Positions 23,230-36,046 of a stretch of 64,000 nt of DNA are shown in pieces. Origin of the DNA: Cryptomeria japonica (lineage: Eukaryota; Streptophyta; Pinopsida; Cupressales; Cupressaceae); the NCBI RefSeq assembly GCF_030272615.1, contig NC_081408.1, positions 338,304,793 through 338,368,792 on the forward strand, read 5' to 3'. The notes below the pieces were generated by a model. That model saw only the letters and a program-made list of their open reading frames with translations, searched no databases and was not told the DNA's origin. Numbering within the stretch: the first letter of the stretch is position 1; every line of letters begins with the position of its first letter. A program made the position numbers and the translations under genes.

Positions 23230-23640
23230 ATCTGTATCTTGATTTATTTCTTTGGGTATGTTCTCAGAGACTCTCTATGATGTACTTCTTAAAGTCATCC
23301 ACCATTTTCTTGTAAAGCATTAGTTTCTCATCTTTGGTTTGATAGTCATCATTTATTTGATGGATCACAAGTTGAGAGTCACCAAAAACATAAAGTTCCT
23401 AGTTCTTCCATTGTACTGCAATCCATACACTTGTAGTTAATACCTGATATTCTGCAATATTGTTTGTGCAAGGGAAGGATAACCGATAGGACTTGGGAAT
23501 AGAATCTCCTTGAGGTGTGATGAAAAGTATTCCTACTACTGCTCCATGTTGTGTGAAGGATCCATCGAAATAAATTTTCCATAATTTTGACTATGCCACT
23601 ATGAAGATGGATTCATTTGAAAATTTTGATATGAGAGGAG
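23230..23640 (-). pseudogene. T2 second (archaeal-type) RNase H
   Basis: Minus strand, starting YFDGSFTQHGAVVGILFIT (the first catalytic Asp at 23564-23566), then FPCTNNIAEYQVLTT with the Glu, and ELYVFGDSQLVIHQIND with the Asp near 23360. This is the extra RNase H of Tat elements. It keeps the first Asp that T1 has lost. One stop before ELYVF. It continues towards integrase with DDYQTKDEKLM-like linker sequence. Confidence 0.75.
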
Positions 23641-24093
23641 AATCATCAATCATTGGTGCATCCGCAAGTTGATCTACAATGACCTATCCTTTGTTAGTTT
23701 TTCTGACAACATACTCAATGTTGAATTTACTTAGGATCATCACCCACTTAGCTAGCCTTCCTATAAGAGTCAGTTTGTTGAGTAGGTATTTAAGTGGATC
23801 AATTCTTGGTACGAGCTTTATTTTATGAGTTAGCATGTAATGTCATAATTTATGTGAAGAAAAAACTACAGCAAGACACTCACACTCAATTGGACTATAA
23901 TTAAGCTCATATTCTATTGAAGTGCGACTACTATAGTAAATGGCTCATTATTTTCCTTCATGGTCCTTCTATGCCAAAAGTGTCCCCAGTGCTATCATTG
24001 TTTCTGATATTTATATTAATATAGGTTTACCTTGAATTGGTGGCATGGGAACTAGTAGATTCATGATATAGTCCTTGAGTAATTGGAAATCTT
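23641..24093 (-). pseudogene. T2 first RNase H, C-terminal pol segment
   Basis: Minus strand after the RT: FQLLKDYIMNLLVPMPPIQG (about 24090-24030), SSRTSIEYELNYSPIECECLAVV with the catalytic Glu (about 23935-23870), then RIDPLKYLLNK (about 23810) and RLAKWVMILSKFNIEYV (23760-23705). This is the normal Ty3/gypsy RNase H, preceding the second one. Several in-frame stops. The upstream continuation lies beyond C1 at 37114. Confidence 0.7.
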
Positions 24094-24098
24094 GTTGG

Positions 24099-24548
24099 TG
24101 TTGCAAGGTTGATTAGGATGAGCTATTTACGTGTTGTCCTTGATGTCAACATGCTTTATTTGTCATTAGTGACTAAATGGTATACGTGATGTTGAGTTCT
24201 CTGTGCAGTTGTGTTGAATGATTCCCTCTTCATATCTTCTATGTTGCATATCTATCATTGGAGTTTGGATATGTTGTTAACCTATGTTTGAAGATGTTAT
24301 ATTATGGATTTGGTACTTCAAGTTACTGTTACAAGGAAGTTGTGTTTACTAGTATGATAATGTTTTATATGGCAGTGAGCCCTCTAGCAGTGAGATTTTC
24401 TTTGTAAAAATCAGCTTAATCAGTACCACCCTAACAGGTGTTCACATATTAAGAATACCTTCTCTGTGGTTATTCCCCTAATAGGGTTTTCCACGTAAAA
24501 GCTAGTGTTTCAATGTGAATGTTTTCTTGTGTTTTAGTATATTCAACA
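24099..24548 (+). repeat. C1 5' LTR, internally deleted
   Basis: 450 bp. Start (TGTTGCAAGGTTG) and end (TATATTCAACA) match the 3' LTR, but the middle (the counterpart of roughly 36300-36970) is missing; the deletion joint lies at about 24350-24395. The loss likely removed promoter sequence. Confidence 0.85.
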
Positions 24549-24550
24549 AC

Positions 24551-24562
24551 TGGTATCAGTGC
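24551..24562 (+). other. C1 primer binding site
   Basis: TGGTATCAGTGC two bases after the LTR. The standard plant copia site is TGGTATCAGAGC (initiator Met-tRNA), so one position differs. Confidence 0.85.
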
Positions 24563-24605
24563 CTTGGTTCTTTGGAGAAGAGCTTAACCAATTGAGGAGA
24601 TCATA

Positions 24606-26088
24606 ATGGCGCACAAATAAACAATCCCTATGTTTGATGGATCTGACTATGCCTTTTGGAAAGTCAAGATGCAAGGTTACTTGATTTCTCTTGGCTATGA
24701 AGTATGAAATTCTATTACAAAGAAGTACGTTAAAACATAGACTGGGGTAAACACTCCTAATGAGATCAAGGATTTTGAAGATAATGAAAAGGCAAGGTAT
24801 GCTATATTTAGTGCTCTTTCTAAGATTGAATTAACAAAGGTTTTAACTTCGGAATCAGCTTATGCTTATGTGGTTTGGGATAAATTAGAAAAGAATTTTG
24901 AAGGAAATAATAATGTTAAAGAAGCTAAGTTGCAAAATGCTAAAACTAAATATGAGTAAATGCAAATGGAATAAGAAGACAATATAACTAGCTACTTGCA
25001 GAAGATAGATGATGTTATAAATGAGATTAGGGGTCTTGGAGGTAACTTACTGCAAGTTGAAGTTGTGAAAAGGGTACTCAGAGCTCTTACTTAACCCTAT
25101 ATCTCTAAAGTTTTAGAAATAGAAAAATCACAGAATCAGAATAAGTACACTAGATAATACTTGTATGGATCTTTAATTGCTTTTGAGATGAGAGAATTTG
25201 GTTCTACTAGTGTAGGAACAAAGACAATATTCAAGGCTACTAGATCAATGAAAGATGAAGAGTCTGATGAAGAAAAATTTGATGAGATTGAGGTGAACTT
25301 TGTGAGAAGGATGAAGAAAGGAATCAGAGAGTACAAATGTAAATTTCCCTTTAAACATTCTAGCTATGGAAAGATAGGCCATTATGCTTCTAGATATCTT
25401 GATAGAATTGCAAATCAAAGGAATAAGGTTTTCAAAATAAAATCCAATAAGAAGGATTATTATGTTAAAGAAGATGCAAATATTTTTGATGATGAATCTA
25501 ATTATGAAGAGCACAATGAATGTTTGTTCTTGGTTGTAAAGGAAGAATCTTGTTCTGCTAACCCTGATAAAATTATGAAGGAAAAAGATCCGGAAGATGC
25601 TGCTAAAATAGAAGGTACTATTGTATTTTATTTTCATTATAGAAGAGATAAGGATGCATCGATTATTCATAGTAGATTTTCAAATCATATGACTAGTACA
25701 CCAAGAGTATGTTTGTAAATCCTGAAAAATTTGATGGAGTTGTTAGATTTGGAGATGATCAGATTGCTAGGATAGTTGGGATTGGTTCAATCAGCTTTGA
25801 TGGACTACGTAATACTAACAATGTTTTCTACGTTAAAGGCTTGAATCATAACCTTTTGAGCGTTGGTCAAATGTGTGGAAATGGATATAATCTTATTTTT
25901 AAAGATGATGGATGTGAGATCAAAAAGAGGTCTAGAACCCTGATTGCAACAAGAAAGAGGATAGATGGAAATGTATATTAGTTGAAGGCCATTGGTGGAT
26001 ATTGTTTGATGGTGTAGATTAATAAGAGTTGGCTATTATATTGGAGGATGTGCCACATTATTTTTGATAATCTGGTGAGGATCAGTTC
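24606..26088 (+). pseudogene. C1 gag, protease relic and pre-integrase domain
   Basis: Gag begins at ATG 24606 and shows the copia gag start (PMFDGSDYAFWKVKMQGYL) and ...YAYVVWDKLEKNFEG. There are about eight in-frame stops in the first 550 nt. The zinc knuckle is eroded (about 25340-25395, FKHSSYGKIGHYASRYL keeps GH but lost Cys). The protease motif expected as DSGCSNHMT reads HSRFSNHMT (about 25668-25694), so catalytic Asp and Gly are gone. Then VRFGDDQIA, VFYVKGLNHNLLSVGQMC and the pre-integrase WRMCHI (about 26041). Insertion of C2 at 26089 cuts the frame; reading resumes at 33181. Confidence 0.8.
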
Positions 26089-26093
26089 AATTC

Positions 26094-27310
26094 TGTTAGA
26101 CAATTCAAATAACCAGAAGACAACTAAGAGGGAGGGGGTGAATCAGTTATCACAAATTACCAGAACCATTAGCAATTTAAAACTTTAATACTAGAACCCA
26201 AAATATTAATAGCAGAATAACAGTTAAAACAATTAAGCATAAACAATAATCATAGAATAAAAACCATCCACATGACACGATTTATACATGGAAAACCCAG
26301 TAAAGGAAAAATCATGATGGGAAGCCTAACCACAGTCAGATAATACTTCTACAGTAAGTATGTGAATTACAATTGAGGGTCTTGCACTTGTAGGAAGGCC
26401 AATAGCCTAGAGAGCACTGCTCATCACAAAAGGAGCCTCACTAACAACATAGAAATCCAAACTACAATCCGAAGAAGCGTTGAACTGAAAAAGATAGCAT
26501 CTCTTATGCCTGAGTACAATTCCAGTTAAGCTCAATACCAGAGGACTGACTCCTCTTACATAAACCCAATTTGATCTCTAATGATCAACCAAATCCTCTA
26601 CCCGAATGATATTACATTATTCACACATTACATTCCTTAACCATGACCTCTAACATAACCATGATGATCTACAATGAGATCTTATATCTATATATATAAA
26701 CCCTCAACCATAAACAATTAGGTCGACCACCAGATAATAAACCAATTACATAATTATAAACCATGTCGGCCTTAGACCAAACAAATAATATCCAACACAT
26801 AAGACATCCCAGAAACACATCGAGAGGTCCAATCCACACGTTACATTAAATCCAATCCATAACCTAGATCAACTGGGACCTAGTATAGGTTCACACGCTA
26901 CAACAATGATCTCCATCCACCAAGTATCGAACATGATCACCAACAACATCCTGAAACTCCACTAGAAGTTGCACCAACACTACTTATACAATTCATCAAA
27001 GATCTTCATCAAAACGATATGTCGGTGAAACCCTCACCGGAACCAAAAACTAAGCTTCTAAGCAAGCAGGATGGCATCTAATCACCAAACCAAAACCAAC
27101 TGACTAAATATGAGCATGAATATCATGAACAAGCCAATTCCATCATCAAACTATACCAGAGCCTACTAGATCATGCCGGATCCAAAACAACCAGATTCCA
27201 CTCAACCTACCGAGACCACAAGGGTGCTGATAAGCATCCAAATAGCTAGTGTTGGCATCAATGACAAAACATCAATGCAACACATAATCAATTCCACCAA
27301 ATGTCCAACA
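26094..27310 (-). repeat. C2 3' LTR
   Basis: 1,217 bp, direct match to 31959-33180. In plus orientation it starts TGTTAGACA and ends TCCAACA. A GGTGAATCAGT box near the outer end is shared with the N1 LTR. Confidence 0.93.
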
Positions 27311-27325
27311 ATCTCCCCCTTTCGC
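27311..27325 (-). other. C2 polypurine tract
   Basis: Minus strand GCGAAAGGGGGAGAT directly against the 3' LTR; plus-strand priming site typical of plant copia elements. A clutter of CTCCCCCTTTGAC copies follows on the plus strand to about 27540. Confidence 0.8.
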
Positions 27326-27692
27326 ATTGATGGCAATACTAGATGTGAAAAACATCTAAGTACCAAGAAATGCCAAATAAATCTCCCCCTAATGAAAGAC
27401 AACCAACAAACTCTCACATACAGCTCTGAATGTCAATATCTCTCCCCTTTACTTTTCTTATTCATATCTCTCCCCCTTTGACTTTTTCTTTTTCTTTCTT
27501 TGTCTTTTCACATCAATATCTCTCCCCCTTTGACATCAATGCCAGAAATCTTGACAAAAAATATCAAAGCAAAAACATAAACCACTAAATCTCAAAGATG
27601 ACTACTACCCTTGAGCAATAGCATCCCACATTAGTGTCAGAATGAATAGAATTTCTGATAGTGCATGCTGGACTGATGCCAAACCGCATCAA

Positions 27693-29278
27693 TCAAGTCT
27701 CTACCAGAGGGGCAGAAACTCCCAATCTGTGTCTCATGTACTCAAATGATTCCTTGGGCAAAGGTTTGGTGAAAATTTCTGCAATCTGCTCTTTAGTGTT
27801 CACATAAATCAGTCTAACTTCATTTTCTTCCACCTTTTCCTTCAAAAATTTATACTTGATAGATGCTTTGTTTTAGAATGAAATACCAGATTCTTTGATA
27901 TATCAATAGCATCAGAGTTATCACAGTGAATCACTACCGGTGCATCACAATCCACCTTTATATCCTTCAACATTTTCTTCATCCATAAAATTTGTGTACA
28001 GTTAGTAGTAGCAACAACATACTCAGCTTCAACAGTAGATAAAGAAGTACATGACTATTTCTTGTTGATCTATGAAACCAACTTCTTTCCAAGAAAAAAA
28101 GCTCCACCAAAAGTTCTTTTCTGGTCATCAATATCTCTAGCCCAATTAGCATCTATATATGCACATTAAGTAAAGTTATCATTCTTAGGGTACCACAAGC
28201 AATATTCTGATGTTCCTTGCAAGTATCTAAAAATCCTTTTCACCATAACCTTATGATTTTCTCTAGGATCACTCTAAAATCTTGAAACAATACAAACAAC
28301 ATTCATAATGTCAGGTCTAGTCTGAGTCAAATAAAGAAGACCTCCAATCATAGATTTGTATCTTGTAGGATTTACCGGTGCAGAAACATCTTTTCTTGAT
28401 AATTTCTCACTTGTAACCATAGGAGTACTTACCGGTTTAGAATCTACCATACCAAATTTCTTCAAAAATTCCTTAGCATATTTATTTTGACAGATGAAAA
28501 TACCTTTGTGAGTCCGAGTTATCTGCAAACCTAAGAAAAATTTAATCTCACCAATCATAGACATCTCAAATTCTTTCTCCATATTCTTAGAAAATTCTAT
28601 GCATAACTTATCTTCACCTCCAAAAATAATGTCATCAACAAATACTTCAATAATCAGTATATCATCATCAGTGATCTTATAATATAATTTACTATCAGCA
28701 TTGCCCTTAGTAAAACCAAGCTTCAAAAGATATTTATCCAACCTTGAATACCAAGCTCTAGGTGCTTGTTTCAATCCATATAAAGCTTTCTTTAACCTGC
28801 AAACCATATTTGTATCATCTGATAGTGAAAAACCATTAGGTTTCTCAATATAAACTTCCTCATCAAGATCCCCATTCAAAAATGCACATTTAACATCCAT
28901 CTGATAAACCTTGTATTTTTTATAAGCAACATAGGCAAGAAATAATCTTACAACTTCAATCCTAGCTACAGGTGCAAAAGTCTCTCCATAATCATTTCCT
29001 TCCTTCTGAGAATATCTTTTACAAACCAATCTAGCCTTATTCCTTATAATTTGACCATCCTCATTCAATTTATTCCTAAAAACCCATTTAGTTCCAATAA
29101 CATTTTTATTTTTAGGCTGGGGAACCAAGGTCCATGTGTTATTTTTCTCAATCTGATCTAATTCCTCTTCCACAGCTTTCAACCAATATTCATCTTTACA
29201 TGCCTCAACTACTGATATTTGTTCAACTTGTGAAATTAAACATACCTCTTTAGTTGTCAGTCTTCTTCTTGTCATCAC
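27693..29278 (-). pseudogene. C2 reverse transcriptase and RNase H
   Basis: RT opens in a 334-codon frame (29278-28274): [63 protein letters not shown], and catalytic [10 protein letters not shown] at 28642-28613, then FFLGLQI and [13 protein letters not shown]. Beyond a TAG the RNase H continues: KRIFRYLQGT, a YIDANWA Asp region, FFLGKKLVS, STVEAEYV with the Glu, IHCDNSDAI with the Asp, TKHLSIKYKF, and EQIADIFTKPLP. It ends at TGA about 27693. This is the longest nearly clean pol segment in the window. Confidence 0.9.
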
Positions 29279-29399
29279 TCTATTGCTCTTATCCCCAATG
29301 ATCTAATCTTCTGAATGATTCAATCTCACATACCTGGGAGTCTTCTAACTTTCTATTCCTCTTCCCTGTTCTTCTGTTACTATAGAATTCTCTGATACT

Positions 29400-30601
29400 G
29401 TCGGAGTAACTGGTTCAACACTCTATTCTGGTAAGGGTGCTACCGGTTCAGATATAATCATTTCCATTGTCGGTTCCTTCTCATAAACTCTGATTTGACT
29501 TCTGTTCAGCTCATCTACTTTGGCATTAGCACTCTCCACAATTCTCTGCAATATCTTGTTATAACATCTTTATGCTTTTCTTTCATTAGAATAACTAGGA
29601 AATATGTCTTCATCACATCTAGGATCAAATTTGCCAATGATATCATCTCTCCTGGTATAACATTTACTACCAATTTTTTTGAAATACTTAACTGTAGGTG
29701 TATTGCCAAACCATAATTCATAAGGTGTCTTATCGGTTTCTCCTTTGATAAGTACTTTATTGAATGTATAAACCGTTGTGCTCACTGCTTCTCTCTAGTA
29801 GATATGAGGTAGACTAGATTCCATCATCATTGTTGTAGCAGCATCCAAGATAGTTATGTTCTTCCTTTCCAGAACTCTATTTTGCTGAGTTGTCCGGGGA
29901 GCAAAAAATTATCTTCTTATACCATGCTTCTCACAAAAGTTATTATACTCACCAGATGTGAATTCTCCACCATGATCTTACTTCAAACATTTAATCTTCA
30001 ATTCTGTCTCAGTTTCCACTTTAGCCTCAAAGATTTTAAACTTTTCAAATGCTTCAGATTTTTCTTATACAAAAGTAACCCACATCATTCTAGAATAATA
30101 ATCAATGATTAGTATGAAATATCTATCACCTTGAAAACTTTTAACTCTAGCAGGGCCACACAAATCAGTATGAATAAGATCAAGAACATCATTTGATTTA
30201 TCTTGTATACTCCTAAAAGAGGTTCTGACCTATTTACCCATTGGACATTCTTTACATACCAGATTATAGGTCTTCATAATCTTAGGTATATCCCTAACTA
30301 CCTTAGTTGAAATGATCTTCACAATGCAATCAAAATTCACATGACACAGCCTTTTATGCCATAGCCAACCCTCATCAATTTGTGTAATCAAACATGTCTT
30401 GTCACTAGAGTTCAAATGAAATATATTACCTTTTGTCTGTGTACCGATTGCAATCTCCAAACCAAATCTGTTAATGATTTTGCATTTTCCATCCTTGAAC
30501 TGTAATTTGAATTCCTTATCTACCAATTGTCTTACACTCAAAAGATTATGCCTTAAACCTTCAACATAATAAACATTGTCAGTATTGTTCTTACCATCCA
30601 A
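29400..30601 (-). pseudogene. C2 integrase
   Basis: Minus strand. The pre-integrase zinc part is WLWHKRLCHVNFDCI...CKECPMGK (about 30390-30235). The core starts LDLIHTDLCGPA (first Asp, about 30165), then YYSRMMWVTF, DHGGEFTSGEYNNFC (second Asp, about 29980) and APRTTQQNRVLERKN (Glu, about 29880), continuing KTPYELWFG (about 29725) and FDPRCDEDIF. Stops interrupt at several places (a stop just before DHGGE, another after GIRR). Confidence 0.85.
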
Positions 30602-30604
30602 TGA

Positions 30605-31900
30605 TATAGTTTATTTTCCTTTGATCATACATGATTTATCATCTCCAAATCTAACTAGACCGCCATTAAATTCTTGCAAAGATAGAAACTTCCCTTTATC
30701 TCTAGTCATATGATGTGAACAACCGCTATCAATAACCCATTCATCCTTGTCTTCAATTTTAGTAGTAAGTGCCTTCTCTTCATATACATTCTCTTCCAAT
30801 GTCGGATCATCTTCTTTGATAGCCAGGAACACCCATTCCTTCTCATTGTCGGAACCACTAGCAGAATCTTCTATCGGTTCATCATCAGAATTAGTAATGC
30901 CTTGCTCATCCGCTAAGTAGCATGATTTGTATTCTTTTTTTCTTGTACTTGTAATTGTTCTGATATACAGGGTTAGGATTAAATGATCTTCTAACTCTTT
31001 CTTCAAATCTTGAATTCCTTTCAAGACATCTAGATGTAAAATGACCAATCTTATTACATGCAAAACATTTAAAAGGTGTTTTTCCTTCATACTTACTTCC
31101 TATCGGTCCTTTAGGTACTCTTCTAGCAAATAGTGCTTCAAGTTGCTCAAACTCATCATCTTCTCTCTTCATATCTTCCAATCCCTTTTCATACAAAGCT
31201 TTCCAATTTTTCTTACTAGTTGTAGATGTAGATGCGTGAAAAGAAGGTTCAGACTTTATAGCTCTAGAAGGTCCAAATTCTTCAAGCTCAAAAGCAAATA
31301 GTTTCCCAACCAAAGTATCTATGTTGACAGGTGTATTAGCCATTGTTCTTAACTCATTAATAGCAGTAGCCATCATTTTGTAAGTCAGTGGTAGGGCTCT
31401 CAGGACTTTTGAAATAATTTCATCTTTGCTCGGAGTTCCACCACAACAATCTCATTTACCCTTTCCATGAATGCAGTAACCCTTTCATCTTCTTCCATCT
31501 TCAGGTTTTCATATCTCACCTGGTAACCATCAAGTTTAGCAATCTTCATAGTAGGGTCACCTTCATTACAAGTCTCCAACTTAGCCCATATAGCCTTTGC
31601 AGATGATTTGTTGGTTAATCCCATTATTTTCTAATCAGAAAGTGCACACAAGAAGGCTTCTCTTTCTCTACAATCATTCTCAAGCTCCTTGTCCAGGTTT
31701 GTCGGAGGAGGATTGTCAGATCCCGGATTATAAGTTGTGACACTGTTCTATGTGATCTCCCAAATCTCCTTGCCAAGACATCTTAGATGAGTCTCCATCT
31801 GAATCTTCCATACTATGTAATTTGTTCCATCAAGCATCAGAATATCCCTTCAAAAGATAGCTCTAGAAGAACTAGATGAAATTGAACTATTAGACACCAT
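30605..31900 (-). pseudogene. C2 gag and protease
   Basis: Gag starts at ATG 31898-31900 (MVSNSSISSSSSRAI). The copia gag core follows with MLDGTNYIVWKIQMETHL, AIWAKLETCNEGD, ENLKMEEDERVTAFMERVNEI and a frameshift near 31400-31420. The zinc knuckle CFACNKIGHFTSRC (about 31065-31025) is intact. Another frame change near 31000 leads to the protease, EWVIDSGCSHHMT (about 30750-30710) with catalytic DSG intact, then LSLQEFNGGLVRFGDDKS. A TAA at about 30611 separates it from the downstream frame. Confidence 0.85.
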
Positions 31901-31945
31901 AAGATCTTCCTCAAGCGGTTAAGATTTATGTAGAGAGGACCAAAT

Positions 31946-31956
31946 CTCTGATACCA
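31946..31956 (-). other. C2 primer binding site
   Basis: Minus strand TGGTATCAGAG two bases inside the 5' LTR end; matches the initiator Met-tRNA 3' end used by plant copia elements. Confidence 0.9.
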
Positions 31957-31958
31957 AT

Positions 31959-33180
31959 TGTTAGACAGTTCAAATAACCGGAAGACAACTGAGAGGTGGG
32001 GGGTGAATCAACTGTCATAGATTACCAGAACCATTATGAATTTAAAACTTTAATACTAGAACCCAAAACATTAATACCGGAATAGTAGTTAAACCAACTA
32101 AGCATAAACAATAATCACAGAATAAAAACCATCCACATGACACCAAGATTTATACGTGGAAAACCCGGTAAAGGGGAAAACCACGGTGGGAAGCCTACCC
32201 ATAGTCGGATAATACATTTGTAGTAAGTATATGAATTACAATTGAGGGGCCTTCACTTGTAAGAAGGCCAATAGCCTAGAGTGCATTGCTCATCACAAAA
32301 GGAGCCTTACTGACTACATATAAATCTAGACTACAATCCGGAGAAGTGTTGAACTATAAAAGATAGCATCTCCTATGCCTGAACACAATTCTAGTTAAGC
32401 TCAATATCAGAGGACTGAATCCTCTTACATAAAACCAATTCAATCTCCAATGATCAACCAAATCCTCTGCCCAAATGATATTACATTATTCACACATTAA
32501 ATTCCTTGACCATGACCTCTAACATAACCATGATGATCTACAATGAGATCTTACATCTATATATGCAAACCCTCGACCCTAAACAATTAGGTCAGCCACC
32601 AAATAATAAACCAATTACATAATTACAAACCATGTCAGCCTTAGACCGAACAAATAATATCCAACAGAGAAGACATCTTGAAAACACATCGAGAGGTCCA
32701 ATCCACATGTTACATTAAAGTTGGTCCATAACCTAGATCAATCGGGACCTACTATAGGTCCACACACTAGAACAATGATCTCCATCTACCAAGTCCCGAA
32801 CATGATCACCAACAGCATCCTGAAACTCCACCAGAAGATGCACCAACACCACTTGTGCAATTCATCAAAGATCTTCATTAAAAAGATCTGTCGGTGAAAC
32901 CCTCGTCGGAACTAGAAACTAAGCTTCTAAGCAAGCAGGATAGCATCTGATCCCCAAACCAAAATCAACTAACTGAATATGAGAATGAGTATCATGAACA
33001 AGCTAATTCCATCACCAAACTATATCAGAGCCTATCGGATCATGTCGGATCCAAAACAACTAGACTCCACTCAACCTACTAGGACCAGAAGGGTGTCAGT
33101 AAAGCATCCAAACAGCTAGTGTTGGCATCAATGACAAAATATCAATGCAACACATAATCAATTCCACTAAATTGACAACA
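31959..33180 (-). repeat. C2 5' LTR
   Basis: 1,222 bp direct match to 26094-27310, TG...CA ends (plus start TGTTAGACAG, end TTGACAACA). Confidence 0.93.
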
Positions 33181-34060
33181 AATTCAAGCTATGAGAGATT
33201 TACTGAAGATCACAAAACCTAATATGCTATTTGCAAAGAATGTGAAGTTGGAAAACAAATAAGGGGAACTTAAAAAACTAAGGAATAATATTCTACTAGA
33301 ATGTTGGAGTTAGTGTACACTGATCTTTTTGGACTAACTAGAACTAGAAGTCCACAAGGTGATAGGTGAACTGGAATGACTTGGGTTACTTTCTTAAGAG
33401 AAAAGTTTGAAGCTCTAGAAAATTTTAAGAAATTCAAAGTCATGGTTGAAAATGAAAAAGAAAGAAGGATAAAATTCTTGAGGTGTGATAGAGGTGGAGA
33501 GTTTACTTCTAATGAAATCAATAACTTTTGTGAGAATCATGGGATAAGAAGATACTTGTCTGCTCCTAGGACACCACAACAAAATGGTGTAGTTGAAAGG
33601 ATGAACAGAAAAATTCAAGAAGCTACTAGAACAATGATGAATGAAACAAGTCTACCAAAACAAATTTCTTAAGAAGCAATACACAATGTAGTATACACTC
33701 ATAATAGAGTACAAATTAGAAGGAACCATGGGAAGACACCTTATGAACTTTGGTATGGAAGAACTTTGTCTGTGAAATATTGTAGAGTATCTGGAAGTAA
33801 ATTATAGATCAAGAGAGATGAAAAAAATTTAGGAAAGTTTGACACATGATCTGATAAAGGTATTTTTCTTGGCTACTCTATGGAAAGAAAAGCTTATAGA
33901 TTTTATAACAAAAGACTAAGAAAAATTGTTGAAAGAACAAATGTGAAAGTTGATGAAGATACTTCAAAGGACATAGTTGGAGAGATAGGATAGGAATTTG
34001 ATGATTATAGTAGAAAACTAGAAGAAAAAAATGTTATAGAAACAAAGGTATAAAATGATA
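33181..34060 (+). pseudogene. C1 integrase
   Basis: Reading resumes after C2: ICKECEVGKQ (zinc end), MLELVYTDLFGLTRTRS (first Asp, about 33325), MTWVTFLREKFEALENFKKF, LRCDRGGEFTSNEINNFC (second Asp) and APRTPQQNGVVERMNRKIQ (Glu), all within 33376-33672. Then KTPYELWYGR after a TAA at 33670 and IFLGYSMERKAYRFYN (about 33860). Catalytic residues are visible; stops at 33368, 33670 and 33805 inactivate it. Confidence 0.85.
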
Positions 34061-35709
34061 AGTAATATTCTTCATAAATTTCTCTTAATACTCCAAAACA
34101 TGTGCAGAAGAATCATTCAAAGAAATGGATTATTGGAGACAAGAATAGATGTGTTATCACTAGATGTAAGGTTGTTGAAGAACATGTGAACTTATGTTTT
34201 ATTTTAGAAACAGGACAAAAAATAGTGAAGGATGATTGTAGTGATCATCATTGGATGAAAGATATGCAAGAAGAATTGGAACAGATTGAAAACAATCAAA
34301 CTTGTGAACTTGTCCCAAGACTGGCTGACAAGAATGTGATAGGAACTAAATGGGTATTTCAAAACAAACTAGATAAGGATGGTCACATAGTGAGAAACAA
34401 AGAAAGACTTGTATGTAAAGTCTAATCATAGGTAGAAGGAATAGGTTTTGAGGGGACTTATGCTCATGTAGCAATAATGGAAGCTATCAAAATGTTTTTG
34501 GCTTTTGTGGCACACAAGGATTTCAAGGTCTATCAGAAGGATGTGAAGTTTACATTTCTAAAAGGAGAACTAAAAGAGGAAGTATGCATTGAACAACCAG
34601 GAGGATTCACTCTATCAAACACTCTAGATATGGTGTGCAAATTGAAGAAGGCATTGCATGGACTAAAGCAAGCTCTAAGATCTCGATATGCAAGGATTTA
34701 CAGATATTTGCTAAAGCAAGGATTTCAAAAAGCTACTACTTACAACAATCTGTATTTTAAGGGTGTAGAAAATGACATCTTGATTGTAGTTGTTTACGTG
34801 GATGATATAATCTTTGGAGGAAATGATGGTATGTGCAAGAGGTTTCCTGATGAGATGCAAGAAGAATTTGAAATGTCTATAATCGGGGAGATGAATTTAT
34901 TTCTTGGTTTATAAATTAATCAAAAGTTTGATGGTATATTTATTTCACAATCTAAGTATGTTAAGGAAATGTTGAGGAAGTTTGGAATGGAGAATGTTAA
35001 ACTTGTATGTACTTATATGGCTATTGGTTGTAAGTTGAGCAAAGATGTTGAATAACCAAAGACTGATCAGAACATATATAGATCTATGATTGGAGGTTTA
35101 TTGTATCTAACTACTATTATATCGGATATCATGCATGTTGTTTGTCTTGTGGCTAGATTTCAGCAAGACCCTAGAGAAACACATGTTGTTATTGTGAAAA
35201 GAATTTTCTAATACCTTAAAGGAACAGAAGAATATGGTTTATGGTATGGTAAAAGATCTAATTTCACTCTGATTTCATACATAGATGTAGATTGGGCTGG
35301 TTGTGTGGATGATAGGAAAACTACTAGTGGGGGTGTATTTTTCCTTGGACCCTATTTGGTTGCTTGGTCAAGTAAGAAACAGGATTCAATATCTCTATCT
35401 ATTGCTAAAGCTAAGTATATTGTTGTTGCAACTTGTTGTACTTAGATATTATGGATGAAAAAAACCTTGAAGGACATTATAATATTGTTTGATGAACCTA
35501 TTTCTATCTTTTGTGACAATACCAGTGCAACAAACATTTCTAAGAATCTAGTAGTGTATTCAAGTACAAAGCATATTTCAATTTGGTACCACTTCATTAT
35601 GGAAAAAGTTTTAGAGAATGAAGTAAGGCTTAATTATGTGCCTATAAAAGAACAAATTGATGATATATTTACTAAAGTTGTTGCTAAAGATACTTTTAAA
35701 TATCTCTGA
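34061..35709 (+). pseudogene. C1 reverse transcriptase and RNase H
   Basis: RT with [32 protein letters not shown], a frame change near 34425-34477, VYQKDVKFTFLKGELKEEVCIEQPGGF (an Asp-containing core where many relatives have DVKSAFLNG), [22 protein letters not shown] at 34795-34827 and LFLGL. RNase H follows after stops: YIDVDWAGC, GVFFLGPYLVAWSS, and 35455-35709 with ISIFCDNTSATNISKNLV, STKHISIWYHF and EQIDDIFTK. It ends at TGA 35709. Confidence 0.88.
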
Positions 35710-36046
35710 GAGAAATTAGGGGTTATTGACCCTCCTTTTCTGAACTAAATGCATATAGAGATGCATTAGTCCAGTAAATTTCATGAATACAACTATTTTA
35801 GACTAATGATTTCATGCTACCAGTTAGGGGGAGCTTGGTGTAGTTATAAGTTTCTAAGAGTTAAACAGAATGAACTAATAGTTTTTGTATCTAAGCTTTT
35901 GTCCTTGATGGCAAAGGGGGGGGGAGAATGAGAAGATGAGATGTCTGACAAAGTGGGAGAGAACATGAAATGGACTGGTTTCTTGATTCTGGTATGAGAG
36001 TTGTTGTTGTTGTTGATATGTGTCCATCAATGACAAAGGGGGAGAT
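35710..36046 (+). other. C1 3' non-coding region and polypurine tract
   Basis: About 340 bp without genes, containing two GGGGG-rich tracts (35918-35929 and the PPT). The polypurine tract CAAAGGGGGAGAT (36034-36046) abuts the 3' LTR. Confidence 0.75.

Larger units (their letters stand above)
26094..33180 (-). mobile_element. C2: Ty1/copia retrotransposon (minus), nested in C1
   Basis: LTRs 31959-33180 (5' in element sense) and 26094-27310 (3'), with an identical AATTC duplication at 26089-26093 and 33181-33185. Met-tRNA primer site and GGGGGAGAT polypurine tract present. Gag, protease, integrase, RT and RNase H lie in copia order on the minus strand with scattered stops and a few frameshifts. 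RT and gag look like the Sire/Maximus-type group; that assignment is tentative. Hand-counted LTR divergence over the first 230 bp is about 10%. Confidence 0.93.
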
